A stretch of DNA of 64,000 bases from Girardinichthys multiradiatus. Taxonomy: Eukaryota; Chordata; Actinopteri; Cyprinodontiformes; Goodeidae. Where the stretch lies: the NCBI RefSeq assembly GCF_021462225.1, contig NC_061816.1, forward strand, positions 25,343,049 to 25,407,048, in the 5' to 3' direction. The notes under the pieces are model-generated. The model saw nothing but the letters and a program-made list of their open reading frames with translations. It ran no database searches and was not told the origin of the DNA. The first letter of the stretch is position 1. Each line of letters starts with the position of its first letter. The position numbers and the translations under genes are program-made. Positions 44,577 to 54,740 of the stretch are shown in pieces.

Positions 44577-46186
44577 CTGGTCCTTCTCAAAATATTAGCA
44601 TATTGTGATAAAGTTCATTATTTTCCATAATGTCATGATGAAAATTTAATATTCATATATTTTAGATTCATTGCACACTAACTGAAATATTTCAGGTCTT
44701 TTATTGTCTTAATATGGATGATTTTGGCATATAGCTCATGAAAACCCAAAATTCCTATCTCACAAAATTAGCATATTTCATCCGACCAATAAAAGAAAAG
44801 TGTTTTTAATACAAAAAACGTCAACCTTCAAATAATCATGTACAGTTATGCACTCAATACTTGGTCGGGAATCCTTTGGCAGAAATGACTGCTTCAATGC
44901 GGCGTAGCATGGAGGCAATCAGCCTGTGGCACGGCTGAGGTCTTATGGAGGCCAAGAATACTTCGATAGCAGCCTTTAGCTCATCCAGAGTGTTGGGTCT
45001 TGAGTCTCTCAACGTTCTCTTCACAATATCCCACAGATTCTCTATGGGGTTCAGGTCAGGAGAGTTGGCAGGCCAATTGAGCACAGTGATACCATGGTCA
45101 GTAAACCACTTACCAGTGGTTTTGGCACTGTGAGCAGGTGCCAGGTCGTGCTGAAAAATGAAATCTTCATCTCCATAAAGCTTTTCAGCAGATGGAAGCA
45201 TGAAGTGCTCCAAAATCTCCTGATAGCTAGCTGCATTGACCCTGCCCTTGATAAAACACAGTGGACCAACACCACCAGCTGACACGGCACCCCAGACCAT
45301 CACTGACTGTGGGTACTTGACACTGGACTTCTGGCATTTTGGCATTTCCTTCTCCCCAGTCTTCCTCCAGACTCTGGCACCTTGATTTCCGAATGACATG
45401 CAGAATTTGCTTTCATCCGAAAAAAGTACTTTGGACCACTGAGCAACAGTCCAGTGCTGCTTCTCTGTAGCCCAGGTCAGGCGCTTCTGCTGCTGTTTCT
45501 GGTTCAAAAGTGGCTTGACCTGGGGAATGCGGCACCTGTAGCCCATTTCCTGCACACGCCTGTGCACGGTGGCTCTGGATGTTTCTACTCCAGACTGAGT
45601 CCACTGCTTCCGCAGGTCCCCCAAGGTCTGGAATCGGCCCTTCTCCACAATCTTTCTCAGGGTCCGGTCACCTCTTCTCGTTGTGCAGCGTTTTCTGCCA
45701 CACTTTTCCCTTCCCACAGACTTCCCACTGAGGTGCCTTGATACAGCACTCTGGGAACAGCCTATTCGTTCAGAAATTTCTTTCTGTGTCTTACCCTCTT
45801 GCTTGAGGGTGTCAATAGTGGCCTTCTGGACAGCAGTCAGGTCGGCAGTCTTACCCAAGATTGGGGTTTTGAGTGATGAACCAGGCTGGGAGTTTTAAAG
45901 GCCCCAGGAATCTTTTGCAGGTGTTTAGAGTTAACTCGTTGATTCAGATGATTAGGTTCATAGCTCGTTTAGAGACCCTTTTAATGATATGCTAATTTTG
46001 TGAGATAGGAATTTTGGGTTTTCATGAGCTGTATGCCACAATCATCCGTATTAAGACAATAAAAGACATGAAATATTTCAGTTAGTGTGCAATGAATCTA
46101 AAATATATGAATGTTAAATTTTCATCATGACATTATGGAAAATAATGAACTTTATCACAATATGCTAATATTTTGAGAAGGACCTG
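44577..46186 (-). mobile_element. Tc1/mariner element, copy 2, full length (1610 bp)
   Basis: TA at 44575-44576 and at 46187-46188 flank the element. Both ends carry inverted repeats of about 200 bp (44577-44776 and the complement of the right end). Each contains two similar copies of CTCAAAATATTAGCATATTG / CTCACAAAATTAGCATAT, as in IR/DR-type Tc1 elements with two transposase sites per end. The left terminal CTGGTCC differs from CAGGTCC by one base. It encodes one transposase on the minus strand. Confidence 0.97.
44854..45858 (-). pseudogene. Tc1 transposase, open frame but start codon is TTG
   Basis: The frame covers all 334 residues without a stop. Residues 7-45 form the first helix-turn-helix of the paired-like DNA-binding domain (KEISERIGCSQSAVSRHL), followed by a GRKRCTTRRGDR basic stretch and a second helical part. 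The catalytic triad is VLFSDESKF, FQHDLAPAHSA and NPIENLWD, with 34 residues between the second Asp and Glu (DD34E). However the codon where the other copies have ATG reads TTG (minus strand of 45856-45858), and the next Met is about residue 107. A full-length protein is therefore unlikely in a eukaryote. Substitutions such as SMLRR near the C-terminus are additional. Confidence 0.93.
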
Positions 46187-46456
46187 TATTATCATATAGC
46201 TGGAGTTAATGTGTGCAGTTTTATCTTTAGTGCAAGAAATTTGAATGTACTGGGTAATAGAAAAATACTATGGATTAACAATTAAGATATTTTTGTGCAT
46301 TGATTACGTTTTAGCAGACTAACATAATGATATGCACAATTTAGTCTTTTTAGTAATTTGTTACAGATCCATTTTTGTGTATGGTAATAAACAATGACTC
46401 TATTTGCTCTTGTTGTTGTACAACTACCCCTAAACCTTCACTCTTTGTGTTCATAG
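46187..46456. other. AT-rich DNA right of Tc1 copy 2
   Basis: No repeat or coding signal recognised. Confidence 0.4.
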
Positions 46457-46558
46457 AAGCCTGCAACAGATACTTTGAAACATCAAAGACACCTTAGACT
46501 GAAGACATCATAATGAAGAGGATCGGCGAGTCCGCACTCTCAACAATAAAAGGCATAG
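46457..46558 (+). CDS. Exon-like segment with possible start codon, unrecognised
   Basis: TGTGTTCATAG precedes 46457 and a GTGAGT donor follows 46558, bounding 102 bp. An ATG at 46513 in good context (CATCATAATGA) opens MKRIGESALSTIKGI up to the donor. About 130 bp farther on, 46688-46807 reads MEYRYIKRVPACLMNDAEAD and onwards to a stop. Whether these belong to one transcript is unknown. I recognise no family; both may be fragments of an unknown transposon gene. Confidence 0.25.
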
Positions 46559-46687
46559 GTGAGTTGACTAACATATGGACTGTTGACATGATTTTGTTTT
46601 TAACGATCCTTAGAATGCAAAACAATCTCTGATTTCTTTTTGTGTCGTGTTTTTTGTTGAGGTTTTAATTGCTCCCTTTTGACTGAT

Positions 46688-46807
46688 ATGGAGTACCGAT
46701 ACATCAAACGGGTGCCTGCATGTCTGATGAATGACGCGGAGGCGGACACAGAAATCAGGAAAACATGGAACGTTTATCCACCTGAATGGAGGGCAACTAA
46801 ACTTTGA
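46688..46807 (+). CDS. Small open frame, unrecognised
   Basis: A 39-residue frame (EYRYIKRVPACLMNDAEADT... RKTWNVYPPEWRATKL in part) ends at a TGA at 46805-46807. It is soluble and mixed-charge, with no domain I recognise. Its proximity to the exon-like segment at 46457 is the only reason to list it. Confidence 0.2.
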   Translation: MEYRYIKRVPACLMNDAEADTEIRKTWNVYPPEWRATKL

Positions 46808-47108
46808 CATTTTAGAAAAATTCTAGCACAAACTTGTGGAGCTACAAAAACGTCCTGCAGAATGGTTCACCGCAGAGTGCCCTTTGACAGATGCAGCTGG
46901 AGGCAGCCTCCAAGAGACATCAAAATTTGAAATATCACATATTATTTTGTTAATAAAAATGATCTTCAAAAATTCCTGTTTTGTTTTTATGCTTAATATT
47001 TCATTCATATGTGCTGTTATGTAGATGCAAAACACCTGATGTACAACAAAAGTTTATAAACTGTTCATTCCATAATACTGATATTTCCAAAATGTTCATA
47101 GAAATGGT
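46808..47108. other. AT-rich DNA, nothing recognised
   Basis: Short opposing frames are shadows of each other and lack features. Confidence 0.4.
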
Positions 47109-47557
47109 AATTCAACCTGAAAAGACTTATAATAAGAAACACAAGATGGCAATTAGAGAAGTTTATTGATAAAAGTTAATATCTTTGGCGCTCGGACCCT
47201 GGGGAAGACATAAATGCTGAGAATAACATGAGCTCGAATGAACGTTTTAGGCTTAGAGTTAGATTAGTCTTTCCCATTGGGATCTGATACTGGTGGTGGA
47301 GTGAAGGCCTAAGAAGGTAAGGGAGCCAGGAGGACTATGGAAGGGAGATGGTGAAGGTGGGGCAGAGGCGGGTTGAAGCTCAGCTGAAGAGCGGGGAATC
47401 CATGACTGGAGGTCCTTAAAAGCGAAGCCTCGGAGGATGATTGATTGAAGACACATGTGGATCTGACACTGATTGGATGGAGGAGAGACGCATGGTGGAG
47501 TCATAGGACAGCCGGGGGGTGGAGGTAAGTCTTTCAGTTTGAATTTTCATCAAAACT
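47109..47557 (-). mobile_element. Short form of the pyrimidine-biased element, minus strand, copy 2
   Basis: Terminal words are ATTCAACCTGAAAAGACT (47111-47128) and AGTCTTTCAGTTTGAAT (47528-47544), a good 17-bp inverted repeat. The interior shares TTTGGCGCTCGGACC, GATCTGATACTGGTGGTGGA and GCTCAGCTGAAGAGCGG with the copies at 24496 and 20149 in inverted sense. No open frame. Confidence 0.75.
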
Positions 47558-48164
47558 CCATTTGTGTAAATGTTGTAAAGCATTCACACAATAGTGTTCT
47601 TGTTTCTCTTTATTGTGTGAATGCTGAAGGCATTCACCTTGTTATGCTATTTTATAGCTAATAGTCTTTCTGCTTAAACAGATCCAATGACATTTTTTCT
47701 TTGCTAATGTTTCTGCTATTTCTACTAATTTATCAGATTTCAGTTGACTTTCTGCTTTCAACCTTAGCCACTTTCTGCCAGCTTTCAACAGGAGTTTAGC
47801 ATTTCAGTTTTCTTCTAATTCCTTACATTTCAGCAGATTTTCTGCAGTCAATTTTAGCTGGTTTCTGCCAGCTTTCAGCTAAAAATATCAGCTTACAGCA
47901 TTCAAACAGCATTTTCGCAGGAAGTGCATTTTTTACATTTGGTAATGTTTTTAATAGTCCAGCTGGAGATTTGTTCAACATGATAATGGTACAGAAATCA
48001 ACATTCAAGGCTTTTATAATTCTGATAGTGATGTAGAAAGCTGACTGGGTATTTCACAATGCAGAGAACTGGTACATCAGGCATAGGGTTGTATACTTTG
48101 TTTAAATAAAAAAAATTAATACAAATCCATAAATATCTGATGGGCATCCGTGAGATCATGAATA
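47558..48164. other. Intronic DNA with TTTCTGC/TTTCAGC words
   Basis: Between 47690 and 47900 the words TTTCTGC, CAGCTTTC and TTCAGCAGATTTTC recur irregularly, a simple-sequence pattern. No coding signal. Confidence 0.4.
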
Positions 48165-48440
48165 TGTGAACATGATATGCCAAAGATGCAGAGATCTTAG
48201 GTAGGAACTGTCGGGGATCAACGGTACATATTTTCTGTATTCCTCTCGGATGGGTTTCCAGGCAGATAGACGGCGGGCATCCATGACGTTTGGTTAAGAA
48301 TCCACGAACATGATACGCCGTAGATGCAGAGATCTCTAAAGTAGGAACTGTGGGGGATCTTATATGTATATTTTTCGGGATACCAGTTTGATGGGTATCT
48401 GAATAATTTGGTGGGCCGTATCACGGAATATCGCAAAAAC
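48165..48440. repeat. About 138-bp tandem duplication
   Basis: AACATGATATGCCAAAGATG (48171-48190) and AACATGATACGCCGTAGATG (48307-48326) begin two units that both continue with CAGAGATCT, AGTAGGAACTGT/AGGTAGGAACTG and GGGGATC. They differ by many substitutions. Confidence 0.75.
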
Positions 48441-48739
48441 AGAATCCCTCACGTGCGCAGGTGGATCTTTCCGTATATTATCTGTATATGTTCCATATAC
48501 AGACATATCACCGCATATGCAGCATACGCTTAATGCTTTTCTTACAGTGTTGGTGTGTTTGGTGGTGTGCTTTTCCACAAAGCCAAGGTGTAAAGATATC
48601 CACAATGATCTTAGAGAAGAGCTCAGAGAAGGGCAGTATCCTAATTGCGTGATTTACTTTATTAGTTCCAGATTTAGTCCAGCAATAAAGTAGGCAGGCA
48701 ACCTTCAACCATTTTGAGTAATCGTGTGTTGGTGTGTGT

Positions 48740-49690
48740 GAGTGTGATTAGGGAGCATATGTGTAGAAATAAGTGTGTCTATGTTGGGTGGGTGTGTGTG
48801 AGAGAGTGTTTGTCACCTGGAAGTGTAGGGCATCACTCCAAGGCAGCCATGTGGCCAGCACGGAAGTAGCCCCTCGACAAGTTCGTTACCACCCCCGCAT
48901 AAGCTAAGCTGTCTGGCACAAGGCAGGAGGAATCAGAGCACATTGGGCTCACCAGGGCCCAGTGGACTACCAGCAGCCCTCAACCAGCCCAACATTCCTC
49001 CGGGAGCCATAGGCCACCAGACTGGAGCCCATCACTCTGGGATGTGCCCCAAGCACCCACACAGACAACACCCCACCAAGGCAGGCAGCCCTCTTCTGGG
49101 CCCTCCTATGGTGCTGTGAGAGACCCCAAGGCCATCATCACACCCAGAGCCCCCCGCTAAGCTGACACAGGCTCAACAGCATGACCCCCCTTGGGACCAC
49201 CAGCCCTCTGGCCTCTTCTTGTCCCACACCAGCCCAAAGACACCGCAGAGCCCAAAGACACCATGTGGGAGCCCACACAGAGCAGAAACCCCCACATGGA
49301 GGCGGTCTGGGAGAACCCAGCACAGCCAAGAAAAGTGAGCCCACTGCCTTAAGTCCAGAATCCTGAGATATGCCAGATCACGGAGGCCCCACCAGATGCT
49401 CCCAGCCTTCAGGCCCTTACTGTCCACCTCGACATACCCAAATCCCTCAACCCCCCTCTCAGCCCCAGACCCTAATGCCCAGACCCAAATGCCCAGTATG
49501 CCTAGAGATAGCCCAGCCCCGGGGTCAGCATCTCTGTACCCCCTTGGCTTCTAGTGCTGAGGTGGCAATGCCCATATGTCCTACACCACTAGGTGATGTT
49601 ATGGGAGACCAAAACCAATCAAAGTTATTATGTTGTTTTTTTTTTTCTTACAAGCAGACAGTCTCTCCATAGAAACAAATTCTAATCACA
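48740..49690 (-). repeat. G-rich (minus strand) probable 3' UTR of the L1-like LINE
   Basis: From 48830 to 49620 the plus strand is strongly C-rich, the complementary strand G-rich. L1 elements often have G-rich 3' untranslated regions, and the L1-like coding region begins at about 49711 on the minus strand. A GT-rich patch (48725-48810) marks the distal end. Open frames here are by-products of composition. The link to the LINE is an inference from position. Confidence 0.45.
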
Positions 49691-49710
49691 TATTTATAAA
49701 TGCATTATGT

Positions 49711-50685
49711 TTAAACTAATTTTATTCCATTTCTTAAATAATGTTTTTTTGCAATGCTTAGAATTGCATGATGGATGTGGCATCTGTTTGTTTCCAGATC
49801 TACTTTTGGGATGTCACCAAGAAGGCAAATTATGGGGCAGATTGAAAACCTATCAACATGTCTAGAGTATACACTTCCAAATAATTTTTGCCAGAAGCCA
49901 AAGATAGGCTGACAATGCCAGAGAGCATGTAGATAGTCGTCAGGTAAATCTCCCATGCAGTTTAGATATGCATGGAATGTGAGAAACCCATTTGAAACAT
50001 CCTTTTTTCCTGTGTAGTGCATTCTATTAAAAAATAGTATTGTATCAGTTGAACGTTGGCATTTTTGGTCATTCTAAAAGTGTTAATGCAAATTTTACTC
50101 CAATAGTTAATATCTGTACCAGTAGACAAATCAGCATCCCAATCACTAATAAGAAGTGAGATTTTTAAATCTACTTCTGAAAGTTTTTGTAGGTTTTGGA
50201 GAGTAACTTTGGGGGTTGAAGTTGAGAGAAGCCTGTTATTACTAGAGGAAGTTCAATGTTAATTTGTTTAATATTACATCTGTACTTGATACTAGATTTT
50301 AGTCTGTGATATTCAAATAATTTATATTTATCAACACCATATGATTCTTCTAAAACATTAAAGGGTATGAAATCATTCACATCAAATATGCCCTCTAAAT
50401 GATTTATTCCTTTACTGTTCCATGTTGAAAGGTTAAGAGCCCTCTGTTTGTCCGCACAGGAGAATTAAAGACCTTTTCACTTTGAGATATTCCAGCCAGG
50501 CAGTGAGAGATGAACTGATATTGATCCTTTTAAAACAGCTGTGCTGCTTAAACAACCGATAAATTGAATATCTTAGATACAGATTTTCTTACATAATGTT
50601 TACTTAATTTCTATCCATGGACATAGCGTGATGGATTTTTCCAAATCCATGTTAAGATATATTGTATTCCATATACCAGGTAATA
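49711..50685 (-). pseudogene. L1-like LINE C-terminal part
   Basis: The minus-strand frame 49711-50022 has LPDDYLHALWHCQPIFGFWQ, the zinc-binding H..W.C...FW motif at the end of L1 ORF2, and SICPIICLLGDIP. The frame 50171-50380 matches FxxL...YxxxxxxxFxYxQLxS-type sequence ahead of it. Stops separate the frames. The sequence breaks at 50685, where the Tc1 copy begins, and continues beyond it. Confidence 0.8.
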
Positions 50686-52295
50686 CAGGTCCTTCTCAAA
50701 ATATTAGCATATTGTGATAAAGTTCATTATTTTCCATAATGTAATGATGAAAATTTAACATTCATATATTTTAGATTCATTGCACACTAACTGAAATATT
50801 TCAGGTCTTTTATTGTCTTAATACAGATGATTTTGGCATACAGCTCATGAAAATCCAAAATTCCTATCTCACAAAATTAGCATATTTCATCCGACCAATA
50901 AAAGAAAAGTGTTTTTAATACAAAAAACGTCAACCTTCAAATAATCATGTACAGTTATGCACTCAATACTTGGTCGGGAATCCTTTGGCAGAAATGACTG
51001 CTTCAATGCGGCGTGGCATGGAGGCAATCAGCCTGTGGCACTGCTGAGGTCTTATGGAGGCCCAGGATGCTTCGATAGCGGCCTTTAGCTCATCCAGAGT
51101 GTTGGGTCTTGAGTCTCTCAACGTTCTCTTCACAATATCCCACAGATGCTCTATGGGGTTCAGGTCAGGAGAGTTGGCAGGCCAATTGAGCACAGTGATA
51201 CCATGGTCAGTAAACCATTTACCAGTGGTTTTGGCACTGTGAGCAGGTGCCAGGTCGTGCTGAAAAATGAAATGTTCATCTCCATAAAGCTTTTTAGCAG
51301 ATGGAAGCATGAAGTGCTCCAAAATCTCCTGATAGCTAGCTGCATTGACCCTGCCCTTGATAAAACACAGTGGACCAACACCAGCAGCTGACACGACACC
51401 CCAGACCATCACTGACTGTGGGTACTTGACACTGGACTTCTGGCATTTTGGCATTTCCTTCTCCCTAGTCTTCCTCAAGACTCTGGCACCTTGATTTCCG
51501 AATGACATGCAGAATTTGCTTTTATCCGAAAAAAGTACTTTGGACCACTGAGCAACAGTCCAGTGCTGCTTCTCTGTAGCCCAGGTCAGGCACTTCTGCC
51601 GCTGTTTCTGGTTCAAAAGTGGCTTGACCTGGGGAATGCGGCACCTGTAGCCCATTTCCTGCACACGCCTGTGCACGGTGGCTCTGGATGTTTCTACTCC
51701 AGACTCAGTCCACTGCTTCCGCAGGTCCCCCAAGGTCTGGAATCGGCCCTTCTCCACAATCTTCCTCAGGGTCCGGTCACCTCTTCTCGTTGTGCAGCGT
51801 TTTCTGCCACACTTTTTCCTTCCCACAGACTTCCCACTGAGGTGCCTTGATACAGCACTCTGGGAACAGCCTATTCGTTCAGAAAGTTTTTTCTGTGTCT
51901 TACCTTCTTGCTTGAGGGTGTCAATAGTGGCCTTTTGGACAGCAGTCAGGTCGGCAGTCTTACCCATGATTGGGGTTTTGAGTGATGAACCAGGCTGGGA
52001 GTTTTAAAGGCCTCAGGAATCTTTTGCAGGTGTTTAGAGTTAACTCGTTGATTCAGATGATTAGGTTCATAGCTCGTTTAGAGACCCTTTTAATGATATG
52101 CTAATTTTGTGAGATAGGAATTTTGGGTTTTCATGAGCTGTATGCCAAAATCATCCGTATTAAGACAATAAAAGACCTGAAATATTTCAGTTATTGTGCA
52201 ATGAATCTAAAATATATGAATGTTAAATTTTCATCATTACATTCTGGAAAATAATGAACTTTATCACAATATGCTAATATTTTGAGAAGGACCTG
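50686..52295 (-). mobile_element. Tc1/mariner element, copy 3, full length (1610 bp), apparently intact
   Basis: TA at 50684-50685 and 52296-52297. Both ends start with CAGGTCCTTCTCAAAATATT and have about 200-bp inverted repeats with the inner CTCACAAAATTAGCATATTT site. It is exactly as long as copy 2. It interrupts the minus-strand L1-like LINE, so it is younger than that element. Confidence 0.97.
50963..51967 (-). CDS. Tc1 transposase, intact
   Basis: Transposase of the Tc1/mariner family: it binds the terminal inverted repeats, cuts the element out and inserts it at TA. The 334-residue frame starts with ATG at 51967. An N-terminal paired-like domain includes a helix-turn-helix (IGCSQSAVSRHL), a GRKRCTTRRGDR basic hook and a second helical subdomain to about residue 120. 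The catalytic domain has VLFSDKSKF (first Asp, the next residue Lys where the others have Glu), FQHDLAPAHSA (second Asp) and NPIEHLWD (Glu, 34 residues later). Other departures from the family consensus are KKLSER, ARVLRKTREK and VWGVVSAAG. Length is typical. Transposition activity cannot be inferred from sequence alone; regulation is unknown. Confidence 0.95.
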   Translation of the reverse strand: MGKTADLTAVQKATIDTLKQEGKTQKKLSERIGCSQSAVSRHLSGKSVGRKKCGRKRCTTRRGDRTLRKIVEKGRFQTLGDLRKQWTESGVETSRATVHRRVQEMGYRCRIPQVKPLLNQKQRQKCLTWATEKQHWTVAQWSKVLFSDKSKFCMSFGNQGARVLRKTREKEMPKCQKSSVKYPQSVMVWGVVSAAGVGPLCFIKGRVNAASYQEILEHFMLPSAKKLYGDEHFIFQHDLAPAHSAKTTGKWFTDHGITVLNWPANSPDLNPIEHLWDIVKRTLRDSRPNTLDELKAAIEASWASIRPQQCHRLIASMPRRIEAVISAKGFPTKY

Positions 52296-52298
52296 TAT

Positions 52299-52600
52299 TT
52301 ATAAATTTAGCAGTTCCAATCCTCCTATACTTTTAGCCTTTTGTAAAGTGAGTGGAGGTTTAGAGGCCCATAAAAATGATAAAAATGTTGAATGAGTCTG
52401 GGGTGGTTTAACTGGAATCATAGAGAATATATAGTTTATTTTAGAGAGGATCATCATTTTAATAGCAGAGACTCTTCCCATGAGTGACAACGGGACAGTT
52501 GGAACACTGTCCTTTAGACAGATGAGAGAAAAGTAGAGATGTTCCCCATAATGCATAGCTTCATGTATTGAGAAACTCAATCACAGCATATGTTCACAAA
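52299..52600 (-). pseudogene. L1-like LINE, part upstream of the Tc1 insertion
   Basis: Minus-strand frame 52299-52580 holds PLSLMGRVSAIKMMILSKIN, FLSFLWASKPPLTLQKAKSI and GGLELLNL, the conserved segment after the RT palm of L1 ORF2. It joins to 50685 when the Tc1 is removed. The reverse transcriptase active site itself is not in the window, so the copy is 5'-truncated. Confidence 0.85.
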
Positions 52601-53025
52601 AAAAACATACCAGTTGTGAAGCACAATGATGGAGGGGTGATGATATGAGCTTGTTTTGCTGTTTCATGACCTAGGCATCTTGCTGTCATTGAGTCGACCA
52701 TGAACTCCTCTGCATACCAAAGTATACTAGTCAAATGTGAAGCCATCTGTCAGACAGCTGAAAATTGGCTCAGATTACTTTGAGTAAAGGTGGTGCTTTA
52801 AGCAATTGCAACATGGGGCGTACTTAGTTTTTCACACGCATCTTTCCATTTTTGATTGATCTTTGTTTAATAACTAATGGTATGCCGCAATTGGTTATGT
52901 TGAAAGTAGACTGAAATAATATTATACCCTGTTAGAAGTCCAAACCATGTTTAAATGTCTTGATAAATTATATTGAAAAACTAAACAAGGGTGTGCAATT
53001 TTTTTGATATAACAGTAAATAAGGT
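52601..53025 (+). repeat. Decayed Tc1-like transposon
   Basis: AATGATGGAGGGGTGATGAT (52628-52647), GAGTCGACCATGAACTCCTC (52691-52710) and CATACCAAAGTATACTAGTC (52714-52733) correspond to a Tc1-type transposase C-terminal region (VYQSILE-like). It ends near CAAGGGTGTGCAATTTTTTT at 52987-53006. Confidence 0.55.
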
Positions 53026-53345
53026 TTTAGCAAGTCTGTCAATGACAATCCAACTGAGCAACCCATCATCATCAGCACCACTCAATGCTTTGGGCTAAAG
53101 CATTAAAACTCTCCCCTCCTCTATCTGTCAGAATGCTGCTTTCATGGGCCAGAGCTTAATGTAGGTCAGTCTGATAAAGTGCAAAGAGTTCTGAGGTTTG
53201 AAAAGCACTAAGGCTGGACATTCAATGAAATCCCTTACTGATTGAGTTCAGGCTCTAAATAGAGCAGAGGCAAAACGAAACATGCCTGTGTTCTCAAATG
53301 TTTTGCATTCTTTGGAAATTAAAGAAAATTCAATAAAAATCTATA
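53026..53345. other. Unique-looking segment, possible conserved non-coding element
   Basis: Not shared with the other repeats here and less AT-rich than its neighbours. Contains a palindrome-like TTTGGGCTAAAGC. Nothing specific can be said. Confidence 0.25.
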
Positions 53346-53384
53346 AAATAGTTAGACCAGCTAGGGAAAAAATGCATTTACAGT

Positions 53385-53690
53385 TTAAACCCGACATTTA
53401 CATAAACTGCATGAAAAGAAACCTCCTTTTTTTCTCTGTGTCTGACAATAAATCATACTAAACTTTTCCTGTTTCTGGTTAGTTCAGAATACCAAAATTA
53501 TTTATCTTTGCTTAAATGTCAGAATATTGAAATAATTCTTTAAATTCAGAAATTTACATCCACTAAAATTACTATGAATTTAGCAGTTTTGAAAAGTTGA
53601 GAAGATAATGTCATGGCTTTAAAACCTGAATGAAATTAATACACATTTGAAGATGTATTTCATTGAAACACCTTAAACACACTGCTTCAA
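53385..53690. repeat. Tdr1/Sleeping-Beauty-like terminal repeat fragment
   Basis: ACAGTTTAAACCCGACATTTACATAAAC-like start (53380-53406), then ATAAATCATACTAAACTTTT (53448-53467) and TCCTGTTTCTGGTTAGTTCA (53468-53487) match the Tdr1-type terminal repeat also seen at 13840-13960. The copy is non-coding. Confidence 0.65.
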
Positions 53691-54047
53691 AGCCCTGTAC
53701 TGACATGACAAGAGCAGAAGAAGGCATTACTGCAAAAATTTGATTACAGTTTACATTTGCTGAAGAAAGTAATAATAATTATCCATCATTATTCTGATAT
53801 TTAGCAAACAGAAACAATTTATTGATCATAACAGACATAAAACAGGAAATTTTCAGACAGGGAGGAAACATAGAATATGTCTCTTCTGATTAATTTGTTT
53901 GTTTGTTTTTTTTTTTTTTTGGTTTTTTTTACCAAAAATGCTTAAGCTCTTCCAAGTCCATAAAATCATTTAGAGCATATGTGGAAAATATTCTGAAGAC
54001 AGAATGGCCCTTCCTTGTATTATGCTGCAGGTGTGCAGTATGGCCTA
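53691..54047. other. Intronic DNA with a T-run
   Basis: A T-rich run occupies about 53909-53932. Nothing else recognised. Confidence 0.4.
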
Positions 54048-54111
54048 CAGGTCCTTCTCAAAATATTAGCATATTGTGATAAAGTTCATTATTTTCCAGA
54101 ATGTAATGATG
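54048..54111. repeat. Isolated 64-bp end of the Tc1 family
   Basis: CAGGTCCTTCTCAAAATATT (54048-54067) continues like the outer half of the inverted repeat until ATGTAATGATG, then stops. A TA precedes it at 54046-54047. No partner end is near. Confidence 0.9.
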
Positions 54112-54720
54112 TGATCCAGGAGAGGAAGCAGTCAAAGACCCAACCTGACACAAAAAACAGGCACACAGTCACAATCACACATTCCCTTCCTCATGCGTAC
54201 ACATAAAAACACTCACACCCACGCACCCAACGTAAAGATAAACAACAATGGACATCATAAACTCATTCACACTCCACATACGTACTCTATACTCCCAGGT
54301 CCAGGTGCCAAAACCCCATAGGGGCAACCAGCCCCTGGACCCAGGAGGTGGTCCCATTCCCTCTGGCGGTGGAGACAAGCAGACCCCAGCCCCTGAACCT
54401 GGTCTGGGTTAGCCCGGGCTCGTGCCTGAACCTGAGCGACTCCGACCCCCCGCCTTGACCCCTGTCCCCAACCACCCCCATCTTCATCCGGAGAGGGGGC
54501 CATGTACAAAGAGGGGTCCACATGGTCCAAACAAGCCCACCAACCAGAGCCGCCACAGAATAAAATAGTCCCAACCCCCAATGAATTCCGATCCCAACCC
54601 CATGAGCCCCCTACCCCCAATGAACCCCGACATGAATCTCCCCACTGGGCCACCCCAACCAGGACACATATATCGAACACATCCCCCCGAACCCAAACGC
54701 CATGAATCCCCCCCCCCCCC
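54112..54720. repeat. C-rich segment ending in a 13-C run
   Basis: The plus strand is very C-rich (54280-54720), with CA-rich sequence before it, and ends in 13 C (54708-54720). It resembles the probable L1 3' UTR at 48740-49690. The long minus-strand frames rich in Gly and Trp are by-products of the composition. The G-rich strand contains several GGG runs that could form quadruplexes. Confidence 0.5.
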
Positions 54721-54740
54721 AGAGATTCGGCGATGATATA

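Noticed and set aside
44945..45898. Plus-strand frames across Tc1 copy 2, and equivalents in the other copies
   Set aside because: Antisense shadows of the transposase gene; the same frames recur in every copy.
49138..49672. Overlapping frames on both strands in the C-rich region
   Set aside because: Composition effect in a probable LINE 3' UTR.
54175..54705. Gly/Trp-rich and Pro-rich frames on both strands
   Set aside because: By-product of a strongly C-rich strand; overlapping frames in several phases.
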